Source: an uncultured Clostridia bacterium (lineage in GTDB: Bacteria; Bacillota; Clostridia; RUG12999). From it: a DNA stretch of 8,691 bases. The notes under the pieces were generated by a model. That model worked only from the letters and a program-made list of their open reading frames with translations. It was not told where the DNA came from and searched no databases. Each line of letters starts with the position of its first letter. The first letter of the stretch is position 1. Positions 1 through 5,075 of the stretch are shown piece after piece. Where the stretch lies: assembly GCA_934792465.1 (NCBI GenBank), contig CAKVOK010000082.1, positions 1 to 8,691 on the forward strand, written 5' to 3'. The position numbers and the translations under genes were made by a program.

Positions 1-53
1 AGCCTTGCTTTTGCTCAGTTTGTCCATTCTGCACTATTTTTCTAAAGCCCCAA
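1..53 (-). repeat. Partial copy of the dispersed structured element
   Basis: Read on the minus strand, this stretch matches the middle of the tandem element at the right end of the window. The 26 bases at 15-40 are the exact reverse complement of 8327-8352 and of 8560-8585. A weaker match extends through GGGGC at 49-53. Towards position 1 the similarity fades, and the copy may continue outside the window. It lies directly beyond the hairpin that follows the DUF2325 gene. No reading frame of note is present. Confidence 0.75.
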
Positions 54-97
54 AAGAGGGTGCTGCAAAACGAATTTATTTTGCAACACCCTCTTTT
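52..97 (-). terminator. Long hairpin ending the feo operon
   Basis: The two arms, 52-70 and 79-97, pair over 19 positions with one G-T type mismatch around an 8-base loop. The stem is GC-rich in the middle (GAGGGTG/CACCCTC) with A4 and T4 at its ends, so it could act in either direction. It lies about 40 bases past the stop codon of the last feo-operon gene on the minus strand. The T run after the stem is short (TTTT, then GGGG on the minus strand), so termination efficiency is uncertain. It resembles the hairpin at 5035-5070, sharing the upper-stem motif GCAAAACG. Confidence 0.65.
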
Positions 98-107
98 AAT
101 ATGTTCT

Positions 108-123
108 GTTAGTTCAGACTAAC
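108..123. promoter_or_regulatory. Isolated DtxR-type iron box (TTAG-N6-CTAA)
   Basis: GTTAGTTCAGACTAAC is a dyad with 6-base perfect arms and has the same TTAG-N6-CTAA core as the boxes at the feo promoter. It sits in the 40-base gap between the DUF2325 stop codon and the terminal hairpin. I see no convincing promoter beside it. It may act on a gene left of the window, be a secondary binding site, or be only a small RNA hairpin. Confidence 0.5.
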
Positions 124-137
124 TTGTGATTAAAAAA

Positions 138-428
138 TTAAGCCTCTGCTTTAAAGTAGTCTTTTAAAACTTCATTCAGGGCATTTCCGCTTGATGAGTG
201 GCAGTGTCTTAAATATGCACCGGTTTTTTCCGCCTGCTGTGATGCGGTCATAACCATTTTATGGGCAACTGTGCCGGTAAAAACAACTACCATATCCGGC
301 GAGCCTATCTGATTTTTAAAATTTGCCGGACATTGTGTAAAGACCTTGCATTTGCAGCCGTATTTTTTGCATATTTCTTTATACTTGCAGTGCATACGGT
401 CGTGTCCGCCGACAATTACAATACTCAT
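138..428 (-). CDS. DUF2325 domain-containing protein, Cys/His-rich, last gene of the feo operon
   Basis: The predicted protein has 96 residues. It starts MSIVIVGGHDRM, a Rossmann-like beta strand plus glycine turn that opens DUF2325 proteins, and continues with GSPDMVVVFTGTVAHKM and RHCHSSS, also typical of the family. The start is set by GGAGGAAA six bases before the ATG at 426-428; the longer frame that reaches 491 overlaps the upstream gene and has no such site. His9, His13, Cys14, Cys20, Cys25, Cys27, Cys33, His56, His75, Cys76 and His77 make it rich in possible metal or thiol ligands. No signal peptide or membrane segment is visible, so it is probably cytoplasmic. It follows the Cys-rich membrane protein by 19 bases and should be co-transcribed with feoB. 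The biochemical role of the family is unknown to me; a part in iron handling is inferred only from the operon. Confidence 0.85.
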   Translation of the reverse strand: MSIVIVGGHDRMHCKYKEICKKYGCKCKVFTQCPANFKNQIGSPDMVVVFTGTVAHKMVMTASQQAEKTGAYLRHCHSSSGNALNEVLKDYFKAEA

Positions 429-447
429 ATTTTCCTCCAACTGTATT

Positions 448-618
448 TTATTTTCCGCCGTGACATTTGCCGTGCAGTGCACATCCGGCACAGCTTCCGC
501 CGCAAGATGATTTTCCGGCAGCCTTATCTTTCTTCAAACGGCGTATTATCAAAACAACTGCCGCAATAAGTAAAATCAAAACTATAATTGTTCCTATGTT
601 ATTTATAATCCAGGTCAT
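448..618 (-). CDS. FeoB-associated Cys-rich membrane protein
   Basis: A 56-residue protein with an N-terminal hydrophobic span (about residues 3-26, starting TWIINNIGTIIVLILLI), a basic stretch RRLKKDK, and a C-terminal tail with the pattern SCGGSCAGCALHGKCHGG. That layout is the hallmark of the small FeoB-associated Cys-rich family (PF12669) found after feoB in Firmicutes. The positive patch after the span predicts the Cys tail faces the cytoplasm. The start is the ATG at 616-618, with AGGAGG nine bases upstream; a longer in-frame extension to 687 runs through the hairpin at 661-689 and is rejected. The Cys tail could bind iron or act as a FeoC-like partner of FeoB, but this is inference and the family function is not established. 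Confidence 0.88.
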   Translation of the reverse strand: MTWIINNIGTIIVLILLIAAVVLIIRRLKKDKAAGKSSCGGSCAGCALHGKCHGGK

Positions 619-660
619 GCCCAAAAACCTCCTTTTAGCATGATGAAATTTTCCCTGTAC

Positions 661-689
661 CATTGCCCTGCGTATAGAGCAGGGCAATG
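661..689 (-). other. Perfect 11-bp intergenic hairpin between feoB and the Cys-rich gene
   Basis: CATTGCCCTGC (661-671) and GCAGGGCAATG (679-689) pair perfectly around a 7-base loop. It starts 28 bases after the feoB stop on the minus-strand message, and no T run follows on either strand, so it is unlikely to be a complete terminator. A segmental mRNA stabiliser or processing site that sets different levels of feoB and the downstream small genes is a reasonable inference. Confidence 0.6.
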
Positions 690-717
690 AATCGGGGTGT
701 TATCTATGAGGGGGAAC

Positions 718-3222
718 TCATATTTTAACTTTTACGTCTGTTTTAAGTGTGTCAGCTTCTTTGTACGGTTTGAAAAGCATATATATGATGAATGCCAAAA
801 CCGCTAATGCACATATAATTCCCAATACATTCGCATTGCCTGTGAATATATTGCCGAACTGATTTACCATGAGTGCTACGGCATATGCGAATACGCACTG
901 ATAGCCTATTGCAAACCATGTCCATTTTGTGTTGTTCATTTCACGCTTGATTGCACCGATTGCAGCGAAGCAAGGAGCGCAAAGCAAGTTGAACACAAGG
1001 AACGAATATCCCGTTATCGGTGTAAATGAATGAGCAAGGTTTCCGTATACCGTTCCTTCGCCGCCGAAGAGAATACCCATTGTACCAACGATATTTTCCT
1101 TTGCAACAAGACCTGTGATTGAAGCAACGGCAGCCTGCCATGTACCCCAGCCGAGAGGTTTGAATATCCAAGCGATAGCATTACCGATAACAGCAAGAAT
1201 ACTCTTGTCAAGCTGTTCGTCCGTAAGCATTTGGAATTTGCCGTACACAACTCCGAAATAGCTTGTGAACCATACGAAGATTGTAGAAAGAAGGATGATT
1301 GTACCTGCCTTTTTGATGAAAGACCAGCCTCTTTCCCACATACTGCGGAGTACGTTCAGAAGCGTAGGCATATGATATGCGGGAAGCTCCATAACGAACG
1401 GTGCAGGGTCGCCGGCAAACATCTTTGTCTTTTTAAGCATAATACCGGAAATAACGATTGCTGCCATACCTACGAAATATGCAGATGTTGCAATCCAAGC
1501 GGAGCCTGAGAAAATTGCGCCTGCAATCATTGCGATAAAAGGTACCTTTGCACCGCAGGGGATAAATGTTGTTGTCATTATTGTCATTTTACGGTCTCTG
1601 TCATTTTCGATTGTTCTCGAAGCCATGATACCCGGAACACCGCAGCCTGTACCTATGAGCATAGGTATGAACGATTTACCGGAAAGACCGAATTTTCTGA
1701 ATACTCTGTCGAGTACGAATGCTATTCTCGCCATATATCCGCAAGCTTCGAGGAATGCGAGCAGCAGGAACAGTACGAGCATCTGCGGAACGAATCCGAG
1801 TACCGCACCTACGCCGGCAACGATACCGTTGAGGATAAGTCCTGAGAGCCAGTCTGCACAGTTGATTTTTTTAAGACCGCTTTCAACGAGAACGGGAACA
1901 CCGGGAACCCAGATTCCGTATTCTGCCGGGTCAGGCTCGGTGCAATCGTAGCTTTCGTATGTGTCGATTGCGGAAACCAAATCTTTGTAGCTTGCCGAAA
2001 CTTCTTCGTCAGCCATTGTTTCTTCATCAACAACAGTGTATGTTGCCTTTTTTATGCCCTTTGCATCTTTTGCAAATTCGTCAAGCGCTGCTTTGGCGGC
2101 ATTTGCATCGAAATCCTCGGATTCCGTATCAAGTGCGGCTTCAACTGCCGAGGTGTCGATTCCGTTGTCTGCGGCATATTCGATATATCCGTTTACAACT
2201 TCTGCGGCACCGCCGAAATCATCTGCGACTTCTTCGTATGCTGCCGAGCCTATTCCGAATAAGTGCCAGCCGTCACCGAACAAACCGTCATTCGCCCAGT
2301 CGGTTGCCATAGAACCTACGCCGACCATGGAAATGTAGTATACAAGATACATAATTATTGCGAAAATAGGAAGTCCGAGCCAACGGTTCGTTACAACACG
2401 GTCAATCTTATCGGAAGTTGAGAGCTTACCGGCGTTTTTCTTTTTGTAACAGCCTTTTATGAGCTGTGCAATGTATATGTAACGCTCGTTTGTGATTATG
2501 CTTTCAGCGTCGTCGTCAAGTTCTTCTTCAGCGGCAACAATGTCGTCCTCAATGTGTTTTAATGTTGACTCGCTGATGTTGAGTTTTTCAATAATTTTTG
2601 AATCACGCTCAAAGATTTTTATTGCATACCATCTTTGTTCATTGGCGTTCATATCGTGAAGTACAGCTTCTTCGATATGTGCGATTGCGTGTTCGACAGC
2701 ACCGGAAAACGTGTGCATAGGAATTGTTTTTCCGTTTTCCGCAGCTTTTATAGCTTCTTCAGCGGCGAGCATTACGCCGTCGCCTTTGAGTGCCGATATT
2801 TCAACAATCTTGCAGCCCAGCTCGCGTGACAATTCGGGAATGTTGATTTTATCGCCGTTTTTACGTACAACGTCCATCATGTTTATTGCGATAACAACAG
2901 GAATACCAAGCTCTACAAGCTGTGTTGTAAGGTACAGGTTTCTTTCGAGGTTTGTACCGTCGATGATGTTTAAAATAGCGTTCGGTCTTTCGCCTATAAG
3001 GTAATTTCTTGCAACTACTTCTTCAAGTGTATACGGCGAAAGGGAATAAATACCCGGAAGGTCCGTTATGATTACGCCGTCATGCTTTTTAAGCTTACCT
3101 TCTTTCTTTTCAACAGTAACGCCGGGCCAGTTACCGACGAATTGGTTTGAACCCGTTAAGGCGTTGAATAATGTGGTCTTGCCACAGTTCGGATTACCGG
3201 CAAGGGCAATTCTTATATTCAT
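718..3222 (-). CDS. feoB: Ferrous iron transport protein B (GTP-dependent Fe2+ transporter)
   Basis: The 834-residue product is a complete FeoB, an inner-membrane Fe2+ importer with a cytoplasmic G domain. Seen in order: G1 GNPNCGKT (9-16), G3 DLPG (54-57), G4 NMMD (114-117), G5 SALKG (143-147), a helical regulatory region (about 160-270), then the membrane part with the first span near 284-303. Conserved membrane motifs are GTGCGVPG (524-531), PCGAKVP (555-561), VAKENIVG (706-713) and CAPC (748-751). The ATG at 3220-3222 has GGAGAGG seven bases upstream; a TTG start seven codons earlier overlaps that site and is not used. The loop after the first span (about 305-455) is far longer than usual, with roughly 100 extra acidic, alanine-rich residues, which explains the length over the common ~770. 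It is the third gene of the feo operon, 150 bases behind feoA2. Confidence 0.97.
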   Translation of the reverse strand: MNIRIALAGNPNCGKTTLFNALTGSNQFVGNWPGVTVEKKEGKLKKHDGVIITDLPGIYSLSPYTLEEVVARNYLIGERPNAILNIIDGTNLERNLYLTTQLVELGIPVVIAINMMDVVRKNGDKINIPELSRELGCKIVEISALKGDGVMLAAEEAIKAAENGKTIPMHTFSGAVEHAIAHIEEAVLHDMNANEQRWYAIKIFERDSKIIEKLNISESTLKHIEDDIVAAEEELDDDAESIITNERYIYIAQLIKGCYKKKNAGKLSTSDKIDRVVTNRWLGLPIFAIIMYLVYYISMVGVGSMATDWANDGLFGDGWHLFGIGSAAYEEVADDFGGAAEVVNGYIEYAADNGIDTSAVEAALDTESEDFDANAAKAALDEFAKDAKGIKKATYTVVDEETMADEEVSASYKDLVSAIDTYESYDCTEPDPAEYGIWVPGVPVLVESGLKKINCADWLSGLILNGIVAGVGAVLGFVPQMLVLFLLLAFLEACGYMARIAFVLDRVFRKFGLSGKSFIPMLIGTGCGVPGIMASRTIENDRDRKMTIMTTTFIPCGAKVPFIAMIAGAIFSGSAWIATSAYFVGMAAIVISGIMLKKTKMFAGDPAPFVMELPAYHMPTLLNVLRSMWERGWSFIKKAGTIILLSTIFVWFTSYFGVVYGKFQMLTDEQLDKSILAVIGNAIAWIFKPLGWGTWQAAVASITGLVAKENIVGTMGILFGGEGTVYGNLAHSFTPITGYSFLVFNLLCAPCFAAIGAIKREMNNTKWTWFAIGYQCVFAYAVALMVNQFGNIFTGNANVLGIICALAVLAFIIYMLFKPYKEADTLKTDVKVKI

Positions 3223-3372
3223 ATCTGTTCCTCTCCTTCTCAACCGGCAAAATGCCGGTCTAAAATAATTAAATCAATGCCGTAAACCTAAAAACAGCAT
3301 AAAATGATTTTTTAGATGTGAAATTTTTAATTTCGCATAACCGATTTCGCAAAACCGGTTGTTCGGTAGGTG
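3223..3372 (-). other. feoA2-feoB intergenic region with several hairpins
   Basis: No gene fits in these 150 bases. On the minus strand they hold AACCGG...CGGTT type pairing near 3340-3362, GAAATT-AAA-AATTTC pairing near 3327-3341, and a GC-rich hairpin at 3243-3259 (ACCGGC/GCCGGT, 5-base loop) that ends six bases before the feoB ribosome binding site at 3230-3236. The last one could affect feoB translation or message processing. No T run marks a terminator, so feoA and feoB remain plausibly one transcript. Confidence 0.45.
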
Positions 3373-3594
3373 TTATTTTACTTCTATCATTTCAGCATCA
3401 GCTTTTCTGAGCGAAAGCTCATAACCTCTGACAGTTACTTCAATCGGGTCGCCGAGCGGTGCAACCTTGCGGATATGTACTTCCGTACCTTTTGTAATAC
3501 CCATATCCATAAGTCTGCGTTTTACAGCTCCTTCTCCGTGAAGCTTTACAACAGTAACGGTATCGCCGATTTTGGCTTGTTTCAATGTGTTCAT
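3373..3594 (-). CDS. feoA: Ferrous iron transport protein A (second copy)
   Basis: A 73-residue protein with the usual FeoA length and SH3-like layout: KIGDTVTVVKLHGEGAVKRR near the N-terminus, then LMDMGITKGTEVHIRKVAPLGDPIEV and the closing GYELSLRKADAEMIEV. The segment from MGITKG to APLGDP is characteristic of FeoA. The ATG at 3592-3594 is preceded by AGGAGG six bases upstream. FeoA proteins are small cytoplasmic partners thought to bind the FeoB G domain and support Fe2+ uptake. This copy lies next to feoB and is closer to the classic FeoA sequence than the first copy, so it is the more likely direct FeoB partner; that assignment is inference. Confidence 0.93.
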   Translation of the reverse strand: MNTLKQAKIGDTVTVVKLHGEGAVKRRLMDMGITKGTEVHIRKVAPLGDPIEVTVRGYELSLRKADAEMIEVK

Positions 3595-3665
3595 GTTTAT
3601 CCTCCTGACATTATATAATTAAATTTAATTAATACACTTTCGGACTGCCGGACGGGCAGAGCGGT

Positions 3666-3878
3666 TTATATCATAATTTTTCGTGCCATTTCTTCACTTA
3701 TGGCAACTCTCGTTTCCTTTACATTTACAATTACGTTGCCGCCGAGAGTATTTATGATTTTAACATCTCCGCCAACAACGAAACCCAGGTTTTCAAGATG
3801 TTTTTTAACTTCCGGCTTTCCGCCGATTTTTTTAATTATGTTGTTTTCGCCAACAGTTGCTAAACTAAGCGGCATCAT
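3666..3878 (-). CDS. feoA: Ferrous iron transport protein A (first copy)
   Basis: A 70-residue FeoA-domain protein: PLSLATVGENNIIKKIGG, then HLENLGFVVGGDVKIINTLGGNVIVNV and the ending RVAISEEMARKIMI. The LGFVVGGDV and GNVIV segments follow the clostridial divergent FeoA type that often heads feo operons. Two ATG codons stand in tandem behind GGAGG. The first (3876-3878) is four bases away and the second (3873-3875) seven bases away, so the true protein may start MPLSLA and be one residue shorter. It is the first gene of the operon, 71 bases before the second feoA, with an estimated 70-base leader containing iron boxes. Two different FeoA proteins in one operon suggest either a heteromeric FeoB partner or a split of function. 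Confidence 0.92.
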   Translation of the reverse strand: MMPLSLATVGENNIIKKIGGKPEVKKHLENLGFVVGGDVKIINTLGGNVIVNVKETRVAISEEMARKIMI

Positions 3879-3892
3879 ATGTCCTCCGTTCC

Positions 3893-3914
3893 GATTAGTA
3901 AACTCTAACCAATC
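3893..3914. promoter_or_regulatory. DtxR-type box C in the feo leader
   Basis: The core TTAG-N6-CTAA spans 3895-3908 and lies inside a partial outer dyad GATT...AATC. Relative to the estimated transcription start it falls around +35 to +55, just before the ribosome binding site of the first feoA. It is the weakest of the three promoter-proximal boxes. Confidence 0.5.
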
Positions 3915-3927
3915 TGCAAAATATTTA

Positions 3928-3943
3928 GTTAGCTACAGCTAAC
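3928..3943. promoter_or_regulatory. DtxR-type box B at the feo transcription start
   Basis: GTTAGCTACAGCTAAC has perfect 7-base arms around two central bases. With the extra TTAG repeat at 3925-3928 it approaches the tandem half-site layout of the DtxR/IdeR consensus (TTAGGTTAG-S-CTAACCTAA). It starts about five bases after the predicted start point, where a bound repressor would block promoter clearance. The responsible protein is not in this window. Confidence 0.7.
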
Positions 3944-3951
3944 CTCTACCA

Positions 3952-3971
3952 GTTAGTTTAGCACAACTAAC
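3952..3971. promoter_or_regulatory. DtxR-type box A overlapping the feo -10 element
   Basis: GTTAGTT (3952-3958) and AACTAAC (3965-3971) form a perfect 7-base inverted repeat. The minus-strand -10 TAAACT (3955-3960) lies inside it, so occupancy would exclude RNA polymerase. This is the textbook geometry for metal-dependent repression of iron uptake. Whether the regulator senses Fe2+ or Mn2+ cannot be read from the site. Confidence 0.7.
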
Positions 3972-3983
3972 CCTGTTTGTCAA
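3955..3983 (-). promoter_or_regulatory. feo operon promoter
   Basis: The -35 TTGACA (3978-3983) and -10 TAAACT (3955-3960) are separated by 17 bases on the minus strand, giving a start near 3948 and a ~70-base leader. The perfect -35 and ideal spacing make this a strong vegetative-sigma promoter that would need active repression, consistent with the three overlapping boxes. Confidence 0.8.
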
Positions 3984-4050
3984 GTGTTTATTTTCAATTT
4001 TTATACATTTTGTAAAAAAAATAATTTTTTGATAGGTGTTTTAAATATTT

Positions 4051-4068
4051 TTTGTGCAATTGCACAAA
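4051..4068. promoter_or_regulatory. Perfect 18-bp palindrome between divergent promoters
   Basis: TTTGTGCAATTGCACAAA is self-complementary over its full length. It lies 29 bases upstream of the -35 of the plus-strand promoter and 67 bases beyond the feo -35, in otherwise A/T-rich DNA without genes. A perfect palindrome of this size in a divergent regulatory region looks like an operator for a dimeric regulator. I cannot name the regulator. Confidence 0.45.
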
Positions 4069-4097
4069 TTGAAATTTGAAAAATATTTCGGAACGTA

Positions 4098-4126
4098 TGG
4101 ACAAATCGGGGAGAACGTGGTATAAT
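4098..4126 (+). promoter_or_regulatory. Promoter of the DUF4364 leader
   Basis: TGGACA (4098-4103), a 17-base spacer and a consensus TATAAT (4121-4126) predict a start near 4133. This would produce a leader of about 225 bases before the DUF4364 gene, or a separate small RNA if transcription stops near 4310. Confidence 0.75.
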
Positions 4127-4154
4127 ATACATATACAATTAAATAACGGAAGGC
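4119..4154 (+). repeat. Direct repeat, left copy
   Basis: These 36 bases match 4314-4349 at 31 of 36 positions with no gaps, at an offset of 195 bases. This copy contains the -10 TATAAT; the right copy reads TTAAAT at the same place. The pair brackets the hairpin-rich segment, as if that segment had been inserted or the promoter-proximal DNA duplicated. Confidence 0.8.
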
Positions 4155-4313
4155 AGAGCCTTCCTTAAAAGGTTATGTATATTGCTTTCTGCGACCGCAA
4201 GGCGGCCTTGAAAGAATATATGCAGGTGGCTAACGCCCTAATCACACTGACGTGTGACTGCATTATTGACGGTGTCGTAAAAATGCCCTTGCGAGCAAGC
4301 ATTTTTACTTCCT
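4148..4313 (+). ncRNA. Unidentified structured RNA segment or mRNA leader
   Basis: The segment folds into successive hairpins: GGAAGGC/GCCTTCC (4148-4164); TATATTgCTTTC paired with GAAAGaATATA (arms about 4178-4189 and 4210-4220) enclosing CCGC/GCGG; a TGCAG/CTGCA closed arm containing TCACAC-TGAC-GTGTGA (4242-4257); and a long GTAAAAATGC/GCATTTTTAC stem (4277-4308). TATGTATATT (4174-4183) could instead pair with AATATACATA in the right direct repeat, giving an alternative closing stem. It sits directly behind a consensus promoter and before a predicted transcription-factor gene. I compared it from memory with 6S RNA, the SRP RNA, T-box leaders and the common riboswitches and recognise none. 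It could be a cis-regulatory leader, a small RNA or a small inserted element. Confidence 0.5.
4277..4308 (+). terminator. Possible terminator-like hairpin in the DUF4364 leader
   Basis: A perfect 10-bp stem, GTAAAAATGC/GCATTTTTAC, with extra pairing possible in the 12-base loop. The T run is part of the stem rather than after it, and the next bases are TTCCTGG. It may mark the end of a small RNA or act as an attenuator, but it is not a clean intrinsic terminator. Confidence 0.3.
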
Positions 4314-4349
4314 GGTTAAATATACATATATAAATAAATAACGGAAAGC
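4314..4349 (+). repeat. Direct repeat, right copy
   Basis: Second copy of the 36-base repeat (31/36 identical to 4119-4154). It ends in ACGGAAAGC just before the DUF4364 start and supplies its only purine-rich candidate ribosome binding site. Confidence 0.8.
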
Positions 4350-4358
4350 GGATGTGAT

Positions 4359-4964
4359 TTGGTGCAACCTGTAATAAAAAAGGATTTTACGGCAAAGATT
4401 GCCATAATGTATATAACGGACAAATTCGGCGAGCCTATTCCCGATGATATTTTAACGGATATTGCCGGCGGAGTGTGCGGCATTAATTATTTCATTCTTA
4501 AACAGTGCGAATATGAATTGATACAGTCGGAGTTTCTTATAAGCCGTCCGGAGAAAACGGAGGAATATTACAGCCTTACCGAAAAAGGCAAGCAAGCACT
4601 GAATTTCTTTTCTACAAAGCTTTTGTACAGCCTTAGAATGGATATAAACGAGTATATTAAAAATTATTCTCCGAAGAAAAAAGATGACTGCTTTATATGC
4701 GATTATACTCCGGTGAGCGAAAATGAATTTAACGTTACGATAGAATATTATGAAGATGAATTACCGATGCTTAAGCTGGAATTCAGGGGTGGTGACCGCT
4801 CGCAGGCGGCAGAACTTACGAGGATATTCCGCAAAAAAAAGGATGTAATATATACGGACGTGTATAGGTATATAATGAAGCTGGCTGCGGAGCTGCCGGA
4901 GGACAAAAAAAGGGATACCCCGAATTTCGATGATGACAGCACTATAAGCTTTTTTGAGGAATAA
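4359..4964 (+). CDS. DUF4364 family winged-helix protein
   Basis: The 201-residue product is recognisable as DUF4364, a clostridial family with a PadR-like winged-helix N-terminus. IAIMYITDKFGEPIPDDILTDIA forms the first helices, INYFILKQCEYELIQSEFL fits the recognition region, and YYSLTEKGKQAL is the wing followed by a helix, as in many winged-helix regulators. The second half is acidic, with segments FNVTIEYYEDELPMLKLEF and a closing DDDSTISFFEE. It is soluble, with no signal or membrane segment. The start is unusual: TTG at 4359, immediately followed by GTG at 4362, with only a weak GGAAAG site 10-13 bases upstream, so either could initiate and translation may be low. It is the only plus-strand gene, divergent from feo and convergent with the GH88 gene. 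A DNA-binding role is inferred; its targets are unknown. Confidence 0.85.
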   Translation: MVQPVIKKDFTAKIAIMYITDKFGEPIPDDILTDIAGGVCGINYFILKQCEYELIQSEFLISRPEKTEEYYSLTEKGKQALNFFSTKLLYSLRMDINEYIKNYSPKKKDDCFICDYTPVSENEFNVTIEYYEDELPMLKLEFRGGDRSQAAELTRIFRKKKDVIYTDVYRYIMKLAAELPEDKKRDTPNFDDDSTISFFEE

Positions 4965-4978
4965 AAAGAGGTATCTTC

Positions 4979-5016
4979 AAGATGCGCAGACTGCATAAAG
5001 CACTATTTTTCTAAAG
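4979..5016 (-). repeat. End fragment of the dispersed structured element
   Basis: The reverse complement of 4979-5002 matches the left end of the second tandem copy (8511-8534) at 21 of 24 bases, all three differences being transitions, and includes the intact TGCTTTATGC arm. Bases 5000-5016 are identical to 31-47 at the window start. It lies just beyond the hairpin that follows the GH88 gene, the same arrangement as at the window start. Confidence 0.7.
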
Positions 5017-5034
5017 TCTTCCCACTCAAAAAAG

Positions 5035-5070
5035 AAGGTGTGGCAAAACGAAATCGTTTTGCCACACCTT
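5035..5070 (-). terminator. Bidirectional terminator between DUF4364 and GH88 genes
   Basis: Arms 5035-5051 and 5054-5070 are perfectly complementary over 17 bases. On the minus strand the stem begins just after the GH88 stop codon and is followed by CTTCTTTTTT, a good T tract. On the plus strand TTTT follows, so it can also end the convergent DUF4364 transcript. Its upper stem, GCAAAACGA/TCGTTTTGC, is shared with the hairpin at 52-97. Confidence 0.85.
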
Positions 5071-5075
5071 TTAAA

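Noticed and set aside
448..687. Longer start for the Cys-rich membrane protein (MPCSIRRAMVQG...)
   Set aside because: The extension is encoded by the intergenic hairpin and lacks a ribosome site; the ATG at 616-618 has AGGAGG and gives the normal family length.
1231..2338. Several plus-strand frames of 90-117 codons opposite feoB
   Set aside because: They are low-complexity antisense shadows of a clear transporter gene with no ribosome sites or recognisable domains.
3920..3975. Fur box as the feo operator
   Set aside because: The GATAATGATTATC-type Fur pattern is not seen, whereas TTAG...CTAA dyads of the DtxR type recur four times.
4175..4333. A 52-codon open frame (starting MYIAFCDRKAALKEYMQ) across the hairpin-rich leader on the plus strand
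   Set aside because: AAAAGG lies only two bases before the ATG, too close for a normal ribosome site; the frame runs through strong hairpins and matches no family I know. Structure explains the region better, though a leader peptide is not fully excluded.
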